Of a stretch of 32,337 nt of DNA, positions 20,861 to 29,705 are shown in pieces (position 1 is the first letter of the stretch; every line of letters starts with the position of its first letter). This DNA is from an uncultured Acidimicrobiaceae bacterium (lineage in GTDB: Bacteria > Actinomycetota > Acidimicrobiia > Acidimicrobiales > Ilumatobacteraceae), in assembly GCA_903934195.1 (NCBI GenBank), contig CAIZMV010000205.1, positions 1 to 32,337 on the forward strand, in the 5' to 3' direction. A program made the translations under genes and the position numbers. Under the pieces are notes generated by a model, which did not search any database, was not told the origin of the DNA, and saw only the letters and a list, made by a program, of their open reading frames with translations.

Positions 20861-22236
20861 TCGCGCGCCGCAAGCCACTTGGCTTCAGCTTCTCCCATGG
20901 GGGTAGATGCTGCGGCATTGGTCATTGGCCACAGTTCTTCAGAAATACGTCGGTAATTGCCACTGGAACGCAGTTGACCAAGGAGTGCGTATAGACCCAA
21001 GTTAATGCGTTGGATAAACACGAAGGACTTCGGCACCGTTGCGTATTGAGCAATTGCTGACGTTCGATCAAATGTATGGCGCACGATTGAAGTTGCATAT
21101 GCACCAGACCACTCCATAACGCGTGATTCACGTACTGGCTCATAGAAGTGCGAGAAGTACTCTCCACATTCCTCTGTAGTGAAAGGTGCATCAAGTTGCA
21201 ACATGCCTGCATCTTCAATCACGCGTCGGTACACATCCATGTCGTCGTCGATAACGGCTGCCTTCACCATTGACTGAAACATCAACATTTCATCCTGAGT
21301 GAAGTGCTTGATGAGACCAAAGTCAAGGAACGTAACTCTGCCGTCTCCGTGAAAGATGTAATTGCCCGGGTGTGGGTCGCCATTGAACGCGCGGAATCTA
21401 TACAAGCTACGAAAGACAAATCTAAAGATTGCTTCACCTGCCATATCGCGTTGTTCTTGCGACCATTCACATACCTCAGCAAAGGTATGACCGGTTACCA
21501 ATTCCGTAATCAGAATGTTCTTGGTGGAATATTCGTGCAGAACTTCGGGGACATGAATGAACGGATGGTTTCTATAAAAGTCCGCGAACATCTGCTGGTT
21601 TGCAGCTTCGTTTTTATAGTCCAGTTCTTCTCGAAGGCGGTCTTTGATTTCAGCCACCATGTCTTCAGGGTTTAGTGACTTGAATCCGAATGCAAGCATC
21701 GCGCCCAACAGATCTGCCGTGCGTAAGTCAGAATCAATTGCTTCTCCGACACCGGGGTATTGCACCTTTACGGCCACAGCTTTTTCAGTGCCATCCTTGA
21801 GGCGGATAATTGCACGGTGTACTTGACCAATAGATGCCGAAGCGATTGGTTCATCATCAAACTCAACAAAGATGTCCTTTATTGAGCGACCCAGTTCACG
21901 TTCGATTTCAATGTGAACTAATTCCACAGCCATTGGGGGAGCGTTCGATTGCAATTGCGATAAGGCGATGCGCATTGGTTCTGGTAGTCCGTCGTCAAGG
22001 TAACTAGCCATTTGGCCCACCTTCATCAGTGCGCCCTTCATGTTGCCTAGTTCATCTGCTACCTGTTGTGCAGATTTCAATTCTCGTGAACGTGACAATT
22101 GTTCTTTGCGCTCTGCACCAGCAAACACTTTTCGCGCTGAGGTTCCGGCATGGCCAAGGCCTACGCGAGCACCGAGACGAAGTAGCCGACTGTTACGTCG
22201 CCAACGCGAGCGAAGTTGAATTGCTTTTGAGCTCAT
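20857..22236 (-). CDS. ABC1/UbiB (ADCK-like) atypical kinase
   Basis: 459 aa of the ABC1/AarF/UbiB family, atypical kinases or ATPases associated with isoprenoid-lipid and quinone metabolism; substrates are mostly unknown in Actinobacteria. Family hallmarks are intact: the KxGQ motif (LMKVGQMASYLDD), the Ala-rich loop replacing the Gly loop (PIASASIGQVHRA), VAVKVQYPG, the catalytic GDPHPGNYIF and DFG (FLDFGLIKHF). There is no obvious C-terminal membrane helix pair, so it is probably soluble or peripheral. The ATG overlaps the stop of the upstream hydrolase gene (ATGA), suggesting joint expression. Confidence 0.9.
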   Translation of the reverse strand: MSSKAIQLRSRWRRNSRLLRLGARVGLGHAGTSARKVFAGAERKEQLSRSRELKSAQQVADELGNMKGALMKVGQMASYLDDGLPEPMRIALSQLQSNAPPMAVELVHIEIERELGRSIKDIFVEFDDEPIASASIGQVHRAIIRLKDGTEKAVAVKVQYPGVGEAIDSDLRTADLLGAMLAFGFKSLNPEDMVAEIKDRLREELDYKNEAANQQMFADFYRNHPFIHVPEVLHEYSTKNILITELVTGHTFAEVCEWSQEQRDMAGEAIFRFVFRSLYRFRAFNGDPHPGNYIFHGDGRVTFLDFGLIKHFTQDEMLMFQSMVKAAVIDDDMDVYRRVIEDAGMLQLDAPFTTEECGEYFSHFYEPVRESRVMEWSGAYATSIVRHTFDRTSAIAQYATVPKSFVFIQRINLGLYALLGQLRSSGNYRRISEELWPMTNAAASTPMGEAEAKWLAARD

Positions 22237-23084
22237 ATTTCTCCCAGAATTCCTGATTTGTTGAGCGCATCATGGTGAACTGCAAGGCACGCATTGACAA
22301 GCAACGGTACAAATTCAGAAGACCGTGCATAGACGGCATCGTGGTTTCCAGAGATCTCAAAAACATGGGTGTCTGGAATCAGGCGCGCAAGTGTTTGTTG
22401 ACGTCGTGGGGAAACAACTTGATCTTCAGTAGTGATGACAACTGAAGTGGGTACATCTATTTCTGAAAGCCATTTGCGAGAATCAAAATGACCAAGTGCT
22501 GAACCGGCTTCAAGAATGCTGCGCCAGTCGTGGCTAGCAATCTGTTGAGCAGCCCACGGTTCCCATGTCATGGTCTTGCGAGACAAATACATGCGTTCGC
22601 TGATTGCTTGTTGAATTGAAGGGGGAGTGATGCGAGCAAGGCCGCCAATTCCGGTGAGCAAGGAGAACATGAATCGTTCTTGGGGCGACGTAACCCAGTG
22701 GCCCGCAGTAGCTGCAAGAACCAAACCACGTACGCGATGCTCGTGACGTTTCCACATGAGTTGGGCAATGGTGCCACCCATTGAGTAACCGACAGGAATG
22801 AATGTTGCAATTCCTAATTGATCCATCAGTGATGCAACATCGTCTGCGCAATCAGAGAGACGAAATGACTGTGAAGACCTGATGCCTCTGCCATGTCCTC
22901 GATGGTCAAGAGCAATGACGCGAAAGTGTTTGCCCAGTTCTTCGTAACACATGTAGAAATTCAGATCAGCAGTAGCTGTCCAGCCGTGTAGCAACACAAC
23001 AGTTGGTGCTCCGACTGGACCAACTATCTCTCGATAGAACGTGGTGCCTCGACCGGGAAGTGACAACGAGTTGCCGGGGGGCAA
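22233..23084 (-). CDS. alpha/beta hydrolase
   Basis: About 283-aa alpha/beta-hydrolase-fold enzyme. It shows the oxyanion-hole motif LLHGWTAT, the nucleophile elbow GYSMGG, the acid region TTEDQVVSP and the catalytic His in GNHDAVY, so the triad is complete. Substrate unknown; esters or lipids are plausible given the ABC1 kinase partner. The start is uncertain: a TTG at 23084 gives a normal N-terminus (PGRGTTFYREI follows), but no Shine-Dalgarno or ATG/GTG is nearby, and the greA stop lies 20 bases upstream. The gene probably belongs to the greA-hydrolase-ABC1 transcript. Confidence 0.87.
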   Translation of the reverse strand: MPPGNSLSLPGRGTTFYREIVGPVGAPTVVLLHGWTATADLNFYMCYEELGKHFRVIALDHRGHGRGIRSSQSFRLSDCADDVASLMDQLGIATFIPVGYSMGGTIAQLMWKRHEHRVRGLVLAATAGHWVTSPQERFMFSLLTGIGGLARITPPSIQQAISERMYLSRKTMTWEPWAAQQIASHDWRSILEAGSALGHFDSRKWLSEIDVPTSVVITTEDQVVSPRRQQTLARLIPDTHVFEISGNHDAVYARSSEFVPLLVNACLAVHHDALNKSGILGEI

Positions 23085-23104
23085 AGATGGAATGGAATGA
23101 TCGC

Positions 23105-23584
23105 TCAGTTGGCAACCTTCATGACGGTGACAGAAATTTTCGCGCCGTTCTCGAGAGTGATGCTGACAAGGTCACCTTCTTTGTGGCCCAACAATGCAGA
23201 TCCAATAGGCGAGACAGGACTCATCACTTCTATGCCCTGCTCGGTGCGCTTTTCTTCAACGTGTCCAATGAGGTAGGTCTCGGCATCATCTTCGTCGTCG
23301 CCATCAAACAAAATGGTGACGCGTGAAAGGACACCGATTTCGCCAGCAGGGGGAGTAGTGGCAAGTTCAGATTCCGCGAGAATTGAAATCAGAAGGTTCT
23401 TGCGGTCATTGAACATGCCGTACTCGTCCTTGGCGGCGTGATAGTCGCCATTTTCCTTGAGGTCACCCATTTCACGGGCTCGGCCAATTTTGTCAGCCAC
23501 TTCTGGCAGGACTTCATGTTCGAGATGGGTGATTTCGGCCTCGAGCCGGGCATACGTCGCTTTAGATAGTTGGTGCTTTGCCAT
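23105..23584 (-). CDS. greA: transcription elongation factor GreA
   Basis: 159 aa, the usual GreA size. It rescues backtracked RNA polymerase by stimulating transcript cleavage through the secondary channel. The N-terminal coiled coil carries the acidic-tip segment [18 protein letters not shown], and the C-terminal FKBP-like domain contains [19 protein letters not shown] 23584 was chosen; the longer frame to 23632 would run through the divergent leuB promoter. TAGCCT ends seven bases before the ATG and no Shine-Dalgarno is present, so translation is probably leaderless. First gene of the minus-strand unit. Confidence 0.95.
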   Translation of the reverse strand: MAKHQLSKATYARLEAEITHLEHEVLPEVADKIGRAREMGDLKENGDYHAAKDEYGMFNDRKNLLISILAESELATTPPAGEIGVLSRVTILFDGDDEDDAETYLIGHVEEKRTEQGIEVMSPVSPIGSALLGHKEGDLVSITLENGAKISVTVMKVAN

Positions 23585-23591
23585 GAGGAGA

Positions 23592-23614
23592 AGGCTACCT
23601 GTGCCTTCTACGAT
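23592..23614. promoter_or_regulatory. divergent greA / leuB promoters
   Basis: Only 39 bases separate the two start codons. TAGCCT (minus, 23597-23592) lies seven bases before the greA ATG, and TACGAT (plus, 23609-23614) lies nine bases before the leuB ATG. Both are leaderless-type arrangements. Confidence 0.5.
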
Positions 23615-23623
23615 GGTCTCCTT

Positions 23624-24619
23624 ATGGCACATCGCATCGCACTCATTGGCGGAGACGGAATTGGTCCCGAAGTCACGGCTGAGGCCGTGAAGGTGGTGCG
23701 CGCCACAGGGGTGGCAATTGACACAACAGATTTCGACTTGGGCGGCATGCGCTACCTACGCGACGGTGAAATTCTGTCTGACGAGGTCCTGAACCAACTA
23801 CGAAATTTTGATGCCATTTTGTTGGGGGCTGTTGGTACGCCAGATGTTCCTCCCGGCATCATTGAGCGCGGGCTGCTTTTGAAGATGCGATTCGACCTCG
23901 ATCTCTATGTCAACCAACGTCCGTTTGTTGGCACTGCACCAGGCCATGTGACTCCTCATGACTTTGTTGTCATTCGTGAAAACACTGAAGGGCCGTATGT
24001 CGGTGAAGGCGGCGTTTTGCGTCGTGGCACACCACACGAAATCGCAACGCAGGGAAGTGTGAATACACGTCATGGTGTTGAACGGTGCATTCGGTATGCG
24101 TTTGAACTTGCTGCCAAGCGCGAACGTAAGCACGTCACGCTGGTACACAAAACAAATGTGCTCACATTTGCGGGTGATTTGTGGCAGCGCGCATTCAACG
24201 AAGTCGCAGCGCAGTTTCCTCAAGTTGGAACTGCCTACAACCATGTTGATGCTGCGTGTATCTACTTCGTTGAAGATCCGCATCGTTACGACGTCATTGT
24301 GACCGACAACTTGTTTGGTGACATCCTCACAGACCTCGGTGGGGCTGTCAGTGGCGGTATTGGTCTTGCATCATCAGCCAACCTGAACCCGTCACGTACT
24401 GGCCCCTCAATGTTCGAACCGTCCCATGGATCAGCGCCAGACATCGTGGGTACGGGCAAAGCAAACCCCACAGCAGCAATCCTGTCTGCGGCGCTCATGC
24501 TTGATTTCCTGAATGAATCAGCTGCTGCTGATCGCATTCGTGCAGCATGTGACACCGCGCCTACAGGCTCAACCGTCGACATTGGAAATGCCATCGCAGC
24601 AATCGTTGCAGGCAAGTAA
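23624..24619 (+). CDS. leuB: 3-isopropylmalate dehydrogenase
   Basis: Oxidative decarboxylation of 3-isopropylmalate in leucine synthesis; with CimA present it probably also acts on 3-methylmalate toward 2-ketobutyrate. 331 aa of the short actinobacterial type. GGDGIGPEV at the N-terminus, [35 protein letters not shown] and [10 protein letters not shown] identify the isocitrate/isopropylmalate dehydrogenase family with its metal- and NAD-binding residues. ATG 23624 was chosen over an upstream start at 23570 inside greA, because the family begins here and a -10 element fits. Followed by ilvE after 27 bases. Confidence 0.95.
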   Translation: MAHRIALIGGDGIGPEVTAEAVKVVRATGVAIDTTDFDLGGMRYLRDGEILSDEVLNQLRNFDAILLGAVGTPDVPPGIIERGLLLKMRFDLDLYVNQRPFVGTAPGHVTPHDFVVIRENTEGPYVGEGGVLRRGTPHEIATQGSVNTRHGVERCIRYAFELAAKRERKHVTLVHKTNVLTFAGDLWQRAFNEVAAQFPQVGTAYNHVDAACIYFVEDPHRYDVIVTDNLFGDILTDLGGAVSGGIGLASSANLNPSRTGPSMFEPSHGSAPDIVGTGKANPTAAILSAALMLDFLNESAAADRIRAACDTAPTGSTVDIGNAIAAIVAGK

Positions 24620-24646
24620 TCTTTCACCACATCACTTAGGAGCAAT

Positions 24647-25564
24647 ATGCCTACTCTCGTACCAACACCAAAAATCTGGATGAACGGAACACTTGTCGAT
24701 TGGGACAAGGCTCAAGTGCATGTTCTGACACACACTCTTCATTACGGCACTGGCGTGTTCGAAGGAATTCGTGCGTATGAAACCTCTGAAGGTCCTGCTG
24801 TATTCCGTCTTACTGAACACATCAATCGTTTGTTCAAGAGCGCAAAAATTCTTGGAATGGAAATTCCGTACACACCTGAGCAATTGATTGCTGCTACTAA
24901 AGAAGTAGTTCGTTCAACAGGTCTACCGTCTTGCTACGTACGACCACTTGCGTATTACGGATACGGCGAAATGGGCCTTAACCCACTTCCGTGTGTTGTT
25001 GACGTTGCAATTGCATGCTGGCCATGGGGCGCATACTTGGGTGAAGATGCCTTAACAAAAGGCGTGCGCATGAAGATCTCTTCATGGACGCGTCTTGACC
25101 ACAACACCATGCCACCTGCAGCAAAAACAGTTGGTAACTACGTGAACTCATCACTCGCCAAAGTAGAAGCCCTTAAGGCCGGATACGACGAAGCAATCAT
25201 GTTGAACCAGCAAGGTTTTGTTAGTGAGTGCACCGGAGAAAACATTTTCGTTGTGCGTAATGGCGTCATCCTGACTCCGCCGCTTTCTGCAGGAGCACTT
25301 GAAGGCATCACGCAGAACTGCGTGGCTCAGATTGCAGCCGAGCTTGGATATGAAATGCGGGTGGAGAACATTGTCCGCTCAGACCTCTACATCGCTGAAG
25401 AGATTTTCTGCTGTGGAACAGCTGCTGAAGTCAGTGCCATTAACTCAGTCGACGACCGCGACGTGCCGTGCCCAGGGCCAATCACCACTGCAATTGCCGG
25501 GCGCTATGCCAAGGCAGTCCGCGGCCAGGTGCCTCACTACAAGCACTGGTGCGAACTGGCCTAA
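24647..25564 (+). CDS. ilvE: branched-chain amino acid aminotransferase
   Basis: PLP enzyme of fold type IV that performs the last step for leucine, isoleucine and valine. 305 aa. The PLP Lys lies in PPAAKTVGNYVNSSLAK, the phosphate/cofactor segments are ECTGENIFVV and FCCGTAAEVSAI, and HTLHYGTGVFEGIRAY is diagnostic near the N-terminus. AGGAG lies six bases before the ATG, unlike the leaderless leuB, as expected for the second gene of a leuB-ilvE operon. The 67 bases after its stop lead into the cimA leader. Confidence 0.96.
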   Translation: MPTLVPTPKIWMNGTLVDWDKAQVHVLTHTLHYGTGVFEGIRAYETSEGPAVFRLTEHINRLFKSAKILGMEIPYTPEQLIAATKEVVRSTGLPSCYVRPLAYYGYGEMGLNPLPCVVDVAIACWPWGAYLGEDALTKGVRMKISSWTRLDHNTMPPAAKTVGNYVNSSLAKVEALKAGYDEAIMLNQQGFVSECTGENIFVVRNGVILTPPLSAGALEGITQNCVAQIAAELGYEMRVENIVRSDLYIAEEIFCCGTAAEVSAINSVDDRDVPCPGPITTAIAGRYAKAVRGQVPHYKHWCELA

Positions 25565-25595
25565 ATCGGACCCATCAATAAGTTGGGCCAGGGGG

Positions 25596-25625
25596 TTGAC
25601 GAATGGCCTGGGAAGGCGCAAGACT
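25596..25625 (+). promoter_or_regulatory. candidate promoter of the cimA leader
   Basis: TTGACG (25596-25601), 18 bases, then AAGACT (25620-25625), which ends six bases before the leader ATG at 25632. The -35 is good, the -10 weak. If correct, the leader peptide mRNA is leaderless and cimA can be transcribed independently of leuB-ilvE. Confidence 0.45.
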
Positions 25626-25631
25626 GTACCC

Positions 25632-25697
25632 ATGTCAATCGCCAGCACTTCTCGCCGCCTCGCCGGCACAGCTGTCGCGATCATCATTATTCGTTAG
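25632..25697 (+). CDS. isoleucine leader peptide (cimA attenuator)
   Basis: A 21-residue frame ending AVAIIIIR before TAG. Codons 17-20 are ATC ATC ATT ATT, four consecutive Ile, with one Val two codons earlier and another Ile at codon 3. It lies about 100 bases upstream of the citramalate synthase gene, directly before a strong hairpin and a textbook terminator, the arrangement of amino-acid attenuators. Isoleucine is the end product of the CimA pathway, so the codon choice matches the regulated gene. Inferred role: ribosome stalling at low Ile-tRNA permits read-through into cimA. Confidence 0.85.
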   Translation: MSIASTSRRLAGTAVAIIIIR

Positions 25698-25721
25698 CGC
25701 ACGCCGGTCTCCGACGTGCGC
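25697..25721 (+). promoter_or_regulatory. leader hairpin after the Ile peptide
   Basis: GCGCACG (25697-25703) pairs with CGTGCGC (25715-25721), and CGG/CCG pairs inside around TCT. Its 5' arm starts at the last base of the leader stop, so a ribosome on the Ile codons or at the stop would disturb it. GCCGGT (25703-25708) could alternatively pair with GCCGGC in the peptide coding region (25662-25667). Confidence 0.7.
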
Positions 25722-25727
25722 GTTCCA

Positions 25728-25749
25728 GCCGCCTTTAGGGCGGCTTTTT
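25728..25749 (+). terminator. intrinsic terminator of the cimA leader
   Basis: GCCGCC (25728-25733) and GGCGGC (25739-25744) form a perfect 6-bp GC stem with a TTTAG loop, followed by TTTTT. It lies 46 bases before the cimA ATG. The 7-mer GCCGCCT of its 5' arm is also present inside the leader frame (25654-25660), offering a competing partner for the 3' arm. Confidence 0.88.
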
Positions 25750-25795
25750 CATTCCCAAGATTTTGAACCAGACGACCCCAAAGAAGAACACTCAC

Positions 25796-27382
25796 ATGAA
25801 CACACAACACACAAAAGAATTAGTCGAAGCATTTGACACCACCTTGCGTGACGGAATGCAAGTAGAAGGCGTATCCGCAACTGTCGAGGACAAGCTTCGT
25901 ATTGCTGAACAACTTGATTACCTCGGCGTGCAATTCATTGAAGGCGGCTGGCCAGGAGCCAACCCGAAAGACATCGAGTTCTTTGCACGTGCAGCCACGG
26001 AATTGAAGTTGAAGCATTCAACATTGGTTGCATTCGGTTCAACGCGTCGTCCGAAGGGCAAAGTTGATGATGACGCAACATTGCGCAACTTGTTGGACGC
26101 CAATACGTCTGCAGTGTGCATTGTTGCAAAGTCATGGGATTATCACGTCACAGAGGCATTGCAGACAACTCTTGATGAAGGCGAGCTAATGGTTGCTGAT
26201 TCAGTTGAGTTCTTGACTGGTAATGGCCGTCAAGTCATGGTTGATCTTGAGCATTTCTTCGACGGTTATAAGAACAATCCCGAATTCGCGATGCGAGTTG
26301 TTGGGGCTGCAGTGATGAAGGGCGCAACCCACTTAGTGATGTGCGATACAAATGGTGGCTCATTGCCTCATGAGATTGCTGAAATCGTTACAAAAGTCAA
26401 AGCGTTTGTCGGTAACGACGCGACGTTGGGTATTCATTGTCATGACGACACCGGGTGTGCAGTTGCTAACTCAATGGCAGCTGTAATGGCTGGTGTTCGC
26501 CACGTACAAGGCACCTTGAATGGGTTGGGGGAGCGCACTGGTAACACCAACCTCACCACAGTCATTCCAAACCTTGAATTGAAGATGGGCTTTCGTTGTT
26601 TGCCAGAAGGCAATCTTGATCGTTTAACCGCTGTCAGCAATCATGTGGCTGAAGTACTGAACCGTCCTCTGAATCCTCAAGCTCCGTACGTTGGTTCATC
26701 TGCATTCGCACATAAAGCTGGCTTGCACGTGTCAGCAATCAAGCGTGCGAAAGATGCATACGAGCACATTGACCCAGTCGTTGTAGGAAATGGAACTCGT
26801 TTTGTAGTCAGCGAAATGGCTGGTCGAGCCACTATTGAAGTGAAGGCTGAAGAGCTTGGTTTGAAGATGGACGGGGCCGCCATTGGTTCAGTCATCGAAG
26901 ACCTGAAGCGTTTAGAGCACGAGGGCTACCACTTCGAAGCGGCGGATGCATCACTTGAACTACTGATGCGTCGCGCAAGCGGATGGAATCATGATGCCTT
27001 TCACGTGGAAACAATGCGTGTCATCACGGATGAAGCAGAAGATGGCGAATTCACAACCGAAGCAACGGTCAAGGTGCGCGTCGGAGAGAAGAGCTTTGTC
27101 CACACGGCCGCTGGTAATGGTCCGGTGAACGCGATTGACGCCGCATTGCGCGCGTCATTGTTACCTCACTACCCAGAACTGGCCAAGGTGCACCTCGTTG
27201 ACTACAAGGTGCGAATCTTGGATGGCGCAACCGCCACAGGCGCAATAACTCGAGTACTCCTTGACGCCACAAATGGCGACAGGTCATGGACCACCATCGG
27301 AGTCTCGGCAAACATCATCGAAGCCTCCTGGAATGCCCTTGAAGAGTCATTGATCTATGGACTACTCCACGCTTCGGCGTAG
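25796..27382 (+). CDS. cimA: (R)-citramalate synthase
   Basis: Condenses pyruvate with acetyl-CoA to citramalate, opening the threonine-independent isoleucine route. 528 aa of the long CimA family (TIGR00977 type) related to LeuA. It shows the HMGL-like barrel with FDTTLRDGMQVEG, the longer, less LeuA-like N-terminal half, GIHCHDDTGCAVANS, GTLNGLGERTGNTNL, and the C-terminal LeuA dimer domain for end-product inhibition (HTAAGNGPVNAIDAALR). Unlike LeuA (DLRDGNQ), the motif reads TTLRDGMQ, as in citramalate synthases. ATG 25796 is preferred over an in-frame TTG at 25763; AAGAAG lies upstream. Regulated by the leader at 25632-25749. Confidence 0.94.
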   Translation: MNTQHTKELVEAFDTTLRDGMQVEGVSATVEDKLRIAEQLDYLGVQFIEGGWPGANPKDIEFFARAATELKLKHSTLVAFGSTRRPKGKVDDDATLRNLLDANTSAVCIVAKSWDYHVTEALQTTLDEGELMVADSVEFLTGNGRQVMVDLEHFFDGYKNNPEFAMRVVGAAVMKGATHLVMCDTNGGSLPHEIAEIVTKVKAFVGNDATLGIHCHDDTGCAVANSMAAVMAGVRHVQGTLNGLGERTGNTNLTTVIPNLELKMGFRCLPEGNLDRLTAVSNHVAEVLNRPLNPQAPYVGSSAFAHKAGLHVSAIKRAKDAYEHIDPVVVGNGTRFVVSEMAGRATIEVKAEELGLKMDGAAIGSVIEDLKRLEHEGYHFEAADASLELLMRRASGWNHDAFHVETMRVITDEAEDGEFTTEATVKVRVGEKSFVHTAAGNGPVNAIDAALRASLLPHYPELAKVHLVDYKVRILDGATATGAITRVLLDATNGDRSWTTIGVSANIIEASWNALEESLIYGLLHASA

Positions 27383-27385
27383 AGT
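27380..27385 (+). promoter_or_regulatory. -10 element TAGAGT overlapping the cimA stop
   Basis: TAGAGT begins on the cimA TAG stop and ends eight bases before ATG 27394. It may give the following gene its own leaderless transcript. Confidence 0.35.
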
Positions 27386-27393
27386 TTTAGTGC

Positions 27394-27924
27394 ATGTCAG
27401 CTCCCCGCTTTTCTCCAGTTCCTCCGGTTGAACCGGTTCGCTATTACGAATCTCCTGATTCGGTTCCTGAATCGTGGTCGCTTGGTCGTCCTGGTGAAAT
27501 CCAGGGACGTCAACCAGAAGGTGAGCGTCTCGGGTATCAGGGTCCTGACCAGGGATACATCATTGGTTTGGCCAAGCGTGCGCGTGCTCGAGTTCGTTTA
27601 GCCGCAGGCGAAGACATGGACGATGTTCTACGTGGATGTTCTCTGATTGCGTTGCGACGTGCGTCATTGTTTGGCCGTGCTCCAGTGGTGCATGACTTGA
27701 ATGTTGCATTAGGCATGTGGGGCTATCTGTCTGATTCACCGCCAGCAGACTTGGTTTCTGTGCGTCGTGAATTGTTTGTTGGTGTCGGTAACGCTGCACA
27801 TCATTACAAAGAGGGCCGCGCGATTGCTGACATGGCTCCGAATGAAACCTTGAGGATGTCGCCGTCAGAAGTGGTGACTCAATTTTCAACACAGTGGCGT
27901 TCACTCACAGGTTTTTCCGCATGA
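27394..27924 (+). CDS. hypothetical protein upstream of acyl-CoA dehydrogenase
   Basis: 176-aa soluble protein. A Pro-rich, probably disordered N-terminus (SPVPPVEPVRYYESP, to about residue 45) is followed by an alpha-helical domain (IIGLAKRARARVRLAAGEDMDDVLRGCS ... RELFVGVGNAAHHYKEGRAI). No catalytic motif or membrane segment is visible and I do not recognise the family. It starts 11 bases after cimA and its stop overlaps the acyl-CoA dehydrogenase start as ATGA, so it is coupled to that gene and may assist or regulate it. The His-His in NAAHHYKEG is notable but isolated. Confidence 0.7.
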   Translation: MSAPRFSPVPPVEPVRYYESPDSVPESWSLGRPGEIQGRQPEGERLGYQGPDQGYIIGLAKRARARVRLAAGEDMDDVLRGCSLIALRRASLFGRAPVVHDLNVALGMWGYLSDSPPADLVSVRRELFVGVGNAAHHYKEGRAIADMAPNETLRMSPSEVVTQFSTQWRSLTGFSA

Positions 27925-29705
27925 CCATTTACTCAGCCCCACTTTCAGACATCGAGTTTTCACTCAACTCTTTTGTCGATCTTCCTTCCATCATGAAGTA
28001 CGACCATTTCGGCGAGGCTGACCACAGTATGGTCTCAGACTTGCTTGCTGAAGCCGGACGTTTCATGTCTGACATCTTTGCTCCGCTGAATAAACCCGGA
28101 GACAACGAAGGCGCTAAGAGAAATTCTGACGGAACAGTCTCAACACCACAAGGTTTCATTGAGGCATATCACGCTTATGTTGATGCCGGATGGGGAGCTG
28201 TTTCTTTTGATACTGGTTTTGGTGGCGGAGGGTTTCCCTTTGTTGTCGGTATTGCGATTCAAGAGATGATGAACTCGGCAAATATGGCGCTCAGCATGGC
28301 GCCTTTGCTGACGCAGGGTGCAATTGATGCAATCCGTCATCATGGTGACGAGATTCAGAAGATGACCTACCTGCCAAAGATGATTACGGGCGAGTGGACT
28401 GGCACCATGAATCTCACAGAGCCTGATGCAGGAAGTGACGTCGGTTCAGTTCGCACGAAAGCTGTGCCGCAGGCAGATGGCACGTATCGCATTTACGGCA
28501 CCAAGATTTACATCACCTTTGGTGAACACGACATGGCAGACAACATCATTCACTTGGTGTTGGCGCGCACGCCAGATGCCCCGGCCGGAACAAAAGGAAT
28601 CTCGTGTTTCATTGTTCCGAAATTCCTTGTGGGTACAGACGGTTCCCTTGGCGTAAAGAACGATGTGTCCTGTGTATCGATCGAGCACAAACTAGGTATT
28701 AAGGCGAGCCCCACTTGTGTGTTGTCATTTGGTGATAACGACGGTGCCATTGGGTATCTCATCGGTGAAGAAAACCATGGAATGCAATACATGTTCACCA
28801 TGATGAATCAGGCACGTCTTTCTGTGGGCCTTGAAGGGCTAGCGCTTGCAGAGCGTGCGTATCAACAATCGCTTGAGTACTCAGTTCTTCGTCATCAAGG
28901 CCGTGCACCGGGTGCACCGGCTGGCGAAGCATCGTCCATTATTGAGCACCCAGACGTGAAGCGAATGCTTGTCACAATGAAATCAACGATTGAAGCTCTT
29001 CGTCGTTTGTTGTATTGGAATGCCGCGTGTATCGATATTGCTGCACATCACCCTGATGAAGCAGAACGTGAAAAGGCATCTGACTTGGCAGCACTGTTAA
29101 CGCCATTGTCAAAGGGTTGGGGCACTGACATGGGAGTTGCTCTCACGGGTATCGCAATTCAAATTCATGGTGGAATGGGATTCATTGAAGAGACTGGTGT
29201 GGCTCAGCATTATCGCGATGCTCGCATCACCACCATTTATGAAGGAACTAACGGCATTCAAGCAATGGACTTAGTTGGCCGCAAAATGGGACTCAAAGGC
29301 GGTGCAGTTCTCAGCGGCTTGCTTGATGAGATCGATGCGTTAGATGCCAAACTCGTCAAACATCCAGAACTTGAGTCTCTCGCAGGTGCATTGCAATCAG
29401 CGTTGCAGTCAGTACGTGGAACAACAGAATGGTTGCAACGGAACGGTACGAACCAAGTAGCTGTGTTGTCTGGCGCTACGCCGTACCTCACTCAACTGTC
29501 AACCCTGGTTGGCGGCTATGTCATGGCGCGATCAGCGCACTTGGCTGTTCATTCAGAAATGTCTGCAGATGACATTGCGGCAAAAGTTGCCACGGCACGA
29601 TTCTTTTGCGAACAACTACTTCCTGTTGTTCATGGTTTGAGTTCATCAATTACCGGTGACGGTGATTTGCTAATGAGTTTTACTCACGACACCTTGTCGC
29701 GTTAA
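27921..29705 (+). CDS. acyl-CoA dehydrogenase, FadE5/DmdC-like long type
   Basis: 594-aa FAD flavoenzyme that introduces a 2,3-double bond in acyl-CoA. It is longer than classical ~380-aa enzymes because of the C-terminal extension typical of the DmdC (methylmercaptopropionyl-CoA dehydrogenase) and FadE5 group; the N-terminus (SAPLSDIEFSLNSF) is also characteristic of it. The FAD-binding signature MNLTEPDAGSDVGSVRT, IQIHGGMGFIEETGVAQHYRD and YEGTNGIQAMDLVGRK, which holds the catalytic Glu, are complete. The start at 27921 (MTIYSAPL) fits the family and overlaps the preceding stop. Whether the substrate is DMSP-derived, branched or long-chain acyl-CoA cannot be read. The TAA stop is interleaved with that of the DUF2237 gene. 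Confidence 0.9.
   Translation: MTIYSAPLSDIEFSLNSFVDLPSIMKYDHFGEADHSMVSDLLAEAGRFMSDIFAPLNKPGDNEGAKRNSDGTVSTPQGFIEAYHAYVDAGWGAVSFDTGFGGGGFPFVVGIAIQEMMNSANMALSMAPLLTQGAIDAIRHHGDEIQKMTYLPKMITGEWTGTMNLTEPDAGSDVGSVRTKAVPQADGTYRIYGTKIYITFGEHDMADNIIHLVLARTPDAPAGTKGISCFIVPKFLVGTDGSLGVKNDVSCVSIEHKLGIKASPTCVLSFGDNDGAIGYLIGEENHGMQYMFTMMNQARLSVGLEGLALAERAYQQSLEYSVLRHQGRAPGAPAGEASSIIEHPDVKRMLVTMKSTIEALRRLLYWNAACIDIAAHHPDEAEREKASDLAALLTPLSKGWGTDMGVALTGIAIQIHGGMGFIEETGVAQHYRDARITTIYEGTNGIQAMDLVGRKMGLKGGAVLSGLLDEIDALDAKLVKHPELESLAGALQSALQSVRGTTEWLQRNGTNQVAVLSGATPYLTQLSTLVGGYVMARSAHLAVHSEMSADDIAAKVATARFFCEQLLPVVHGLSSSITGDGDLLMSFTHDTLSR

Noticed and set aside
23585-23623. A third attenuator, upstream of leuB
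   Set aside because: Only 39 bases separate greA and leuB starts, with no room for a leader peptide or terminator.
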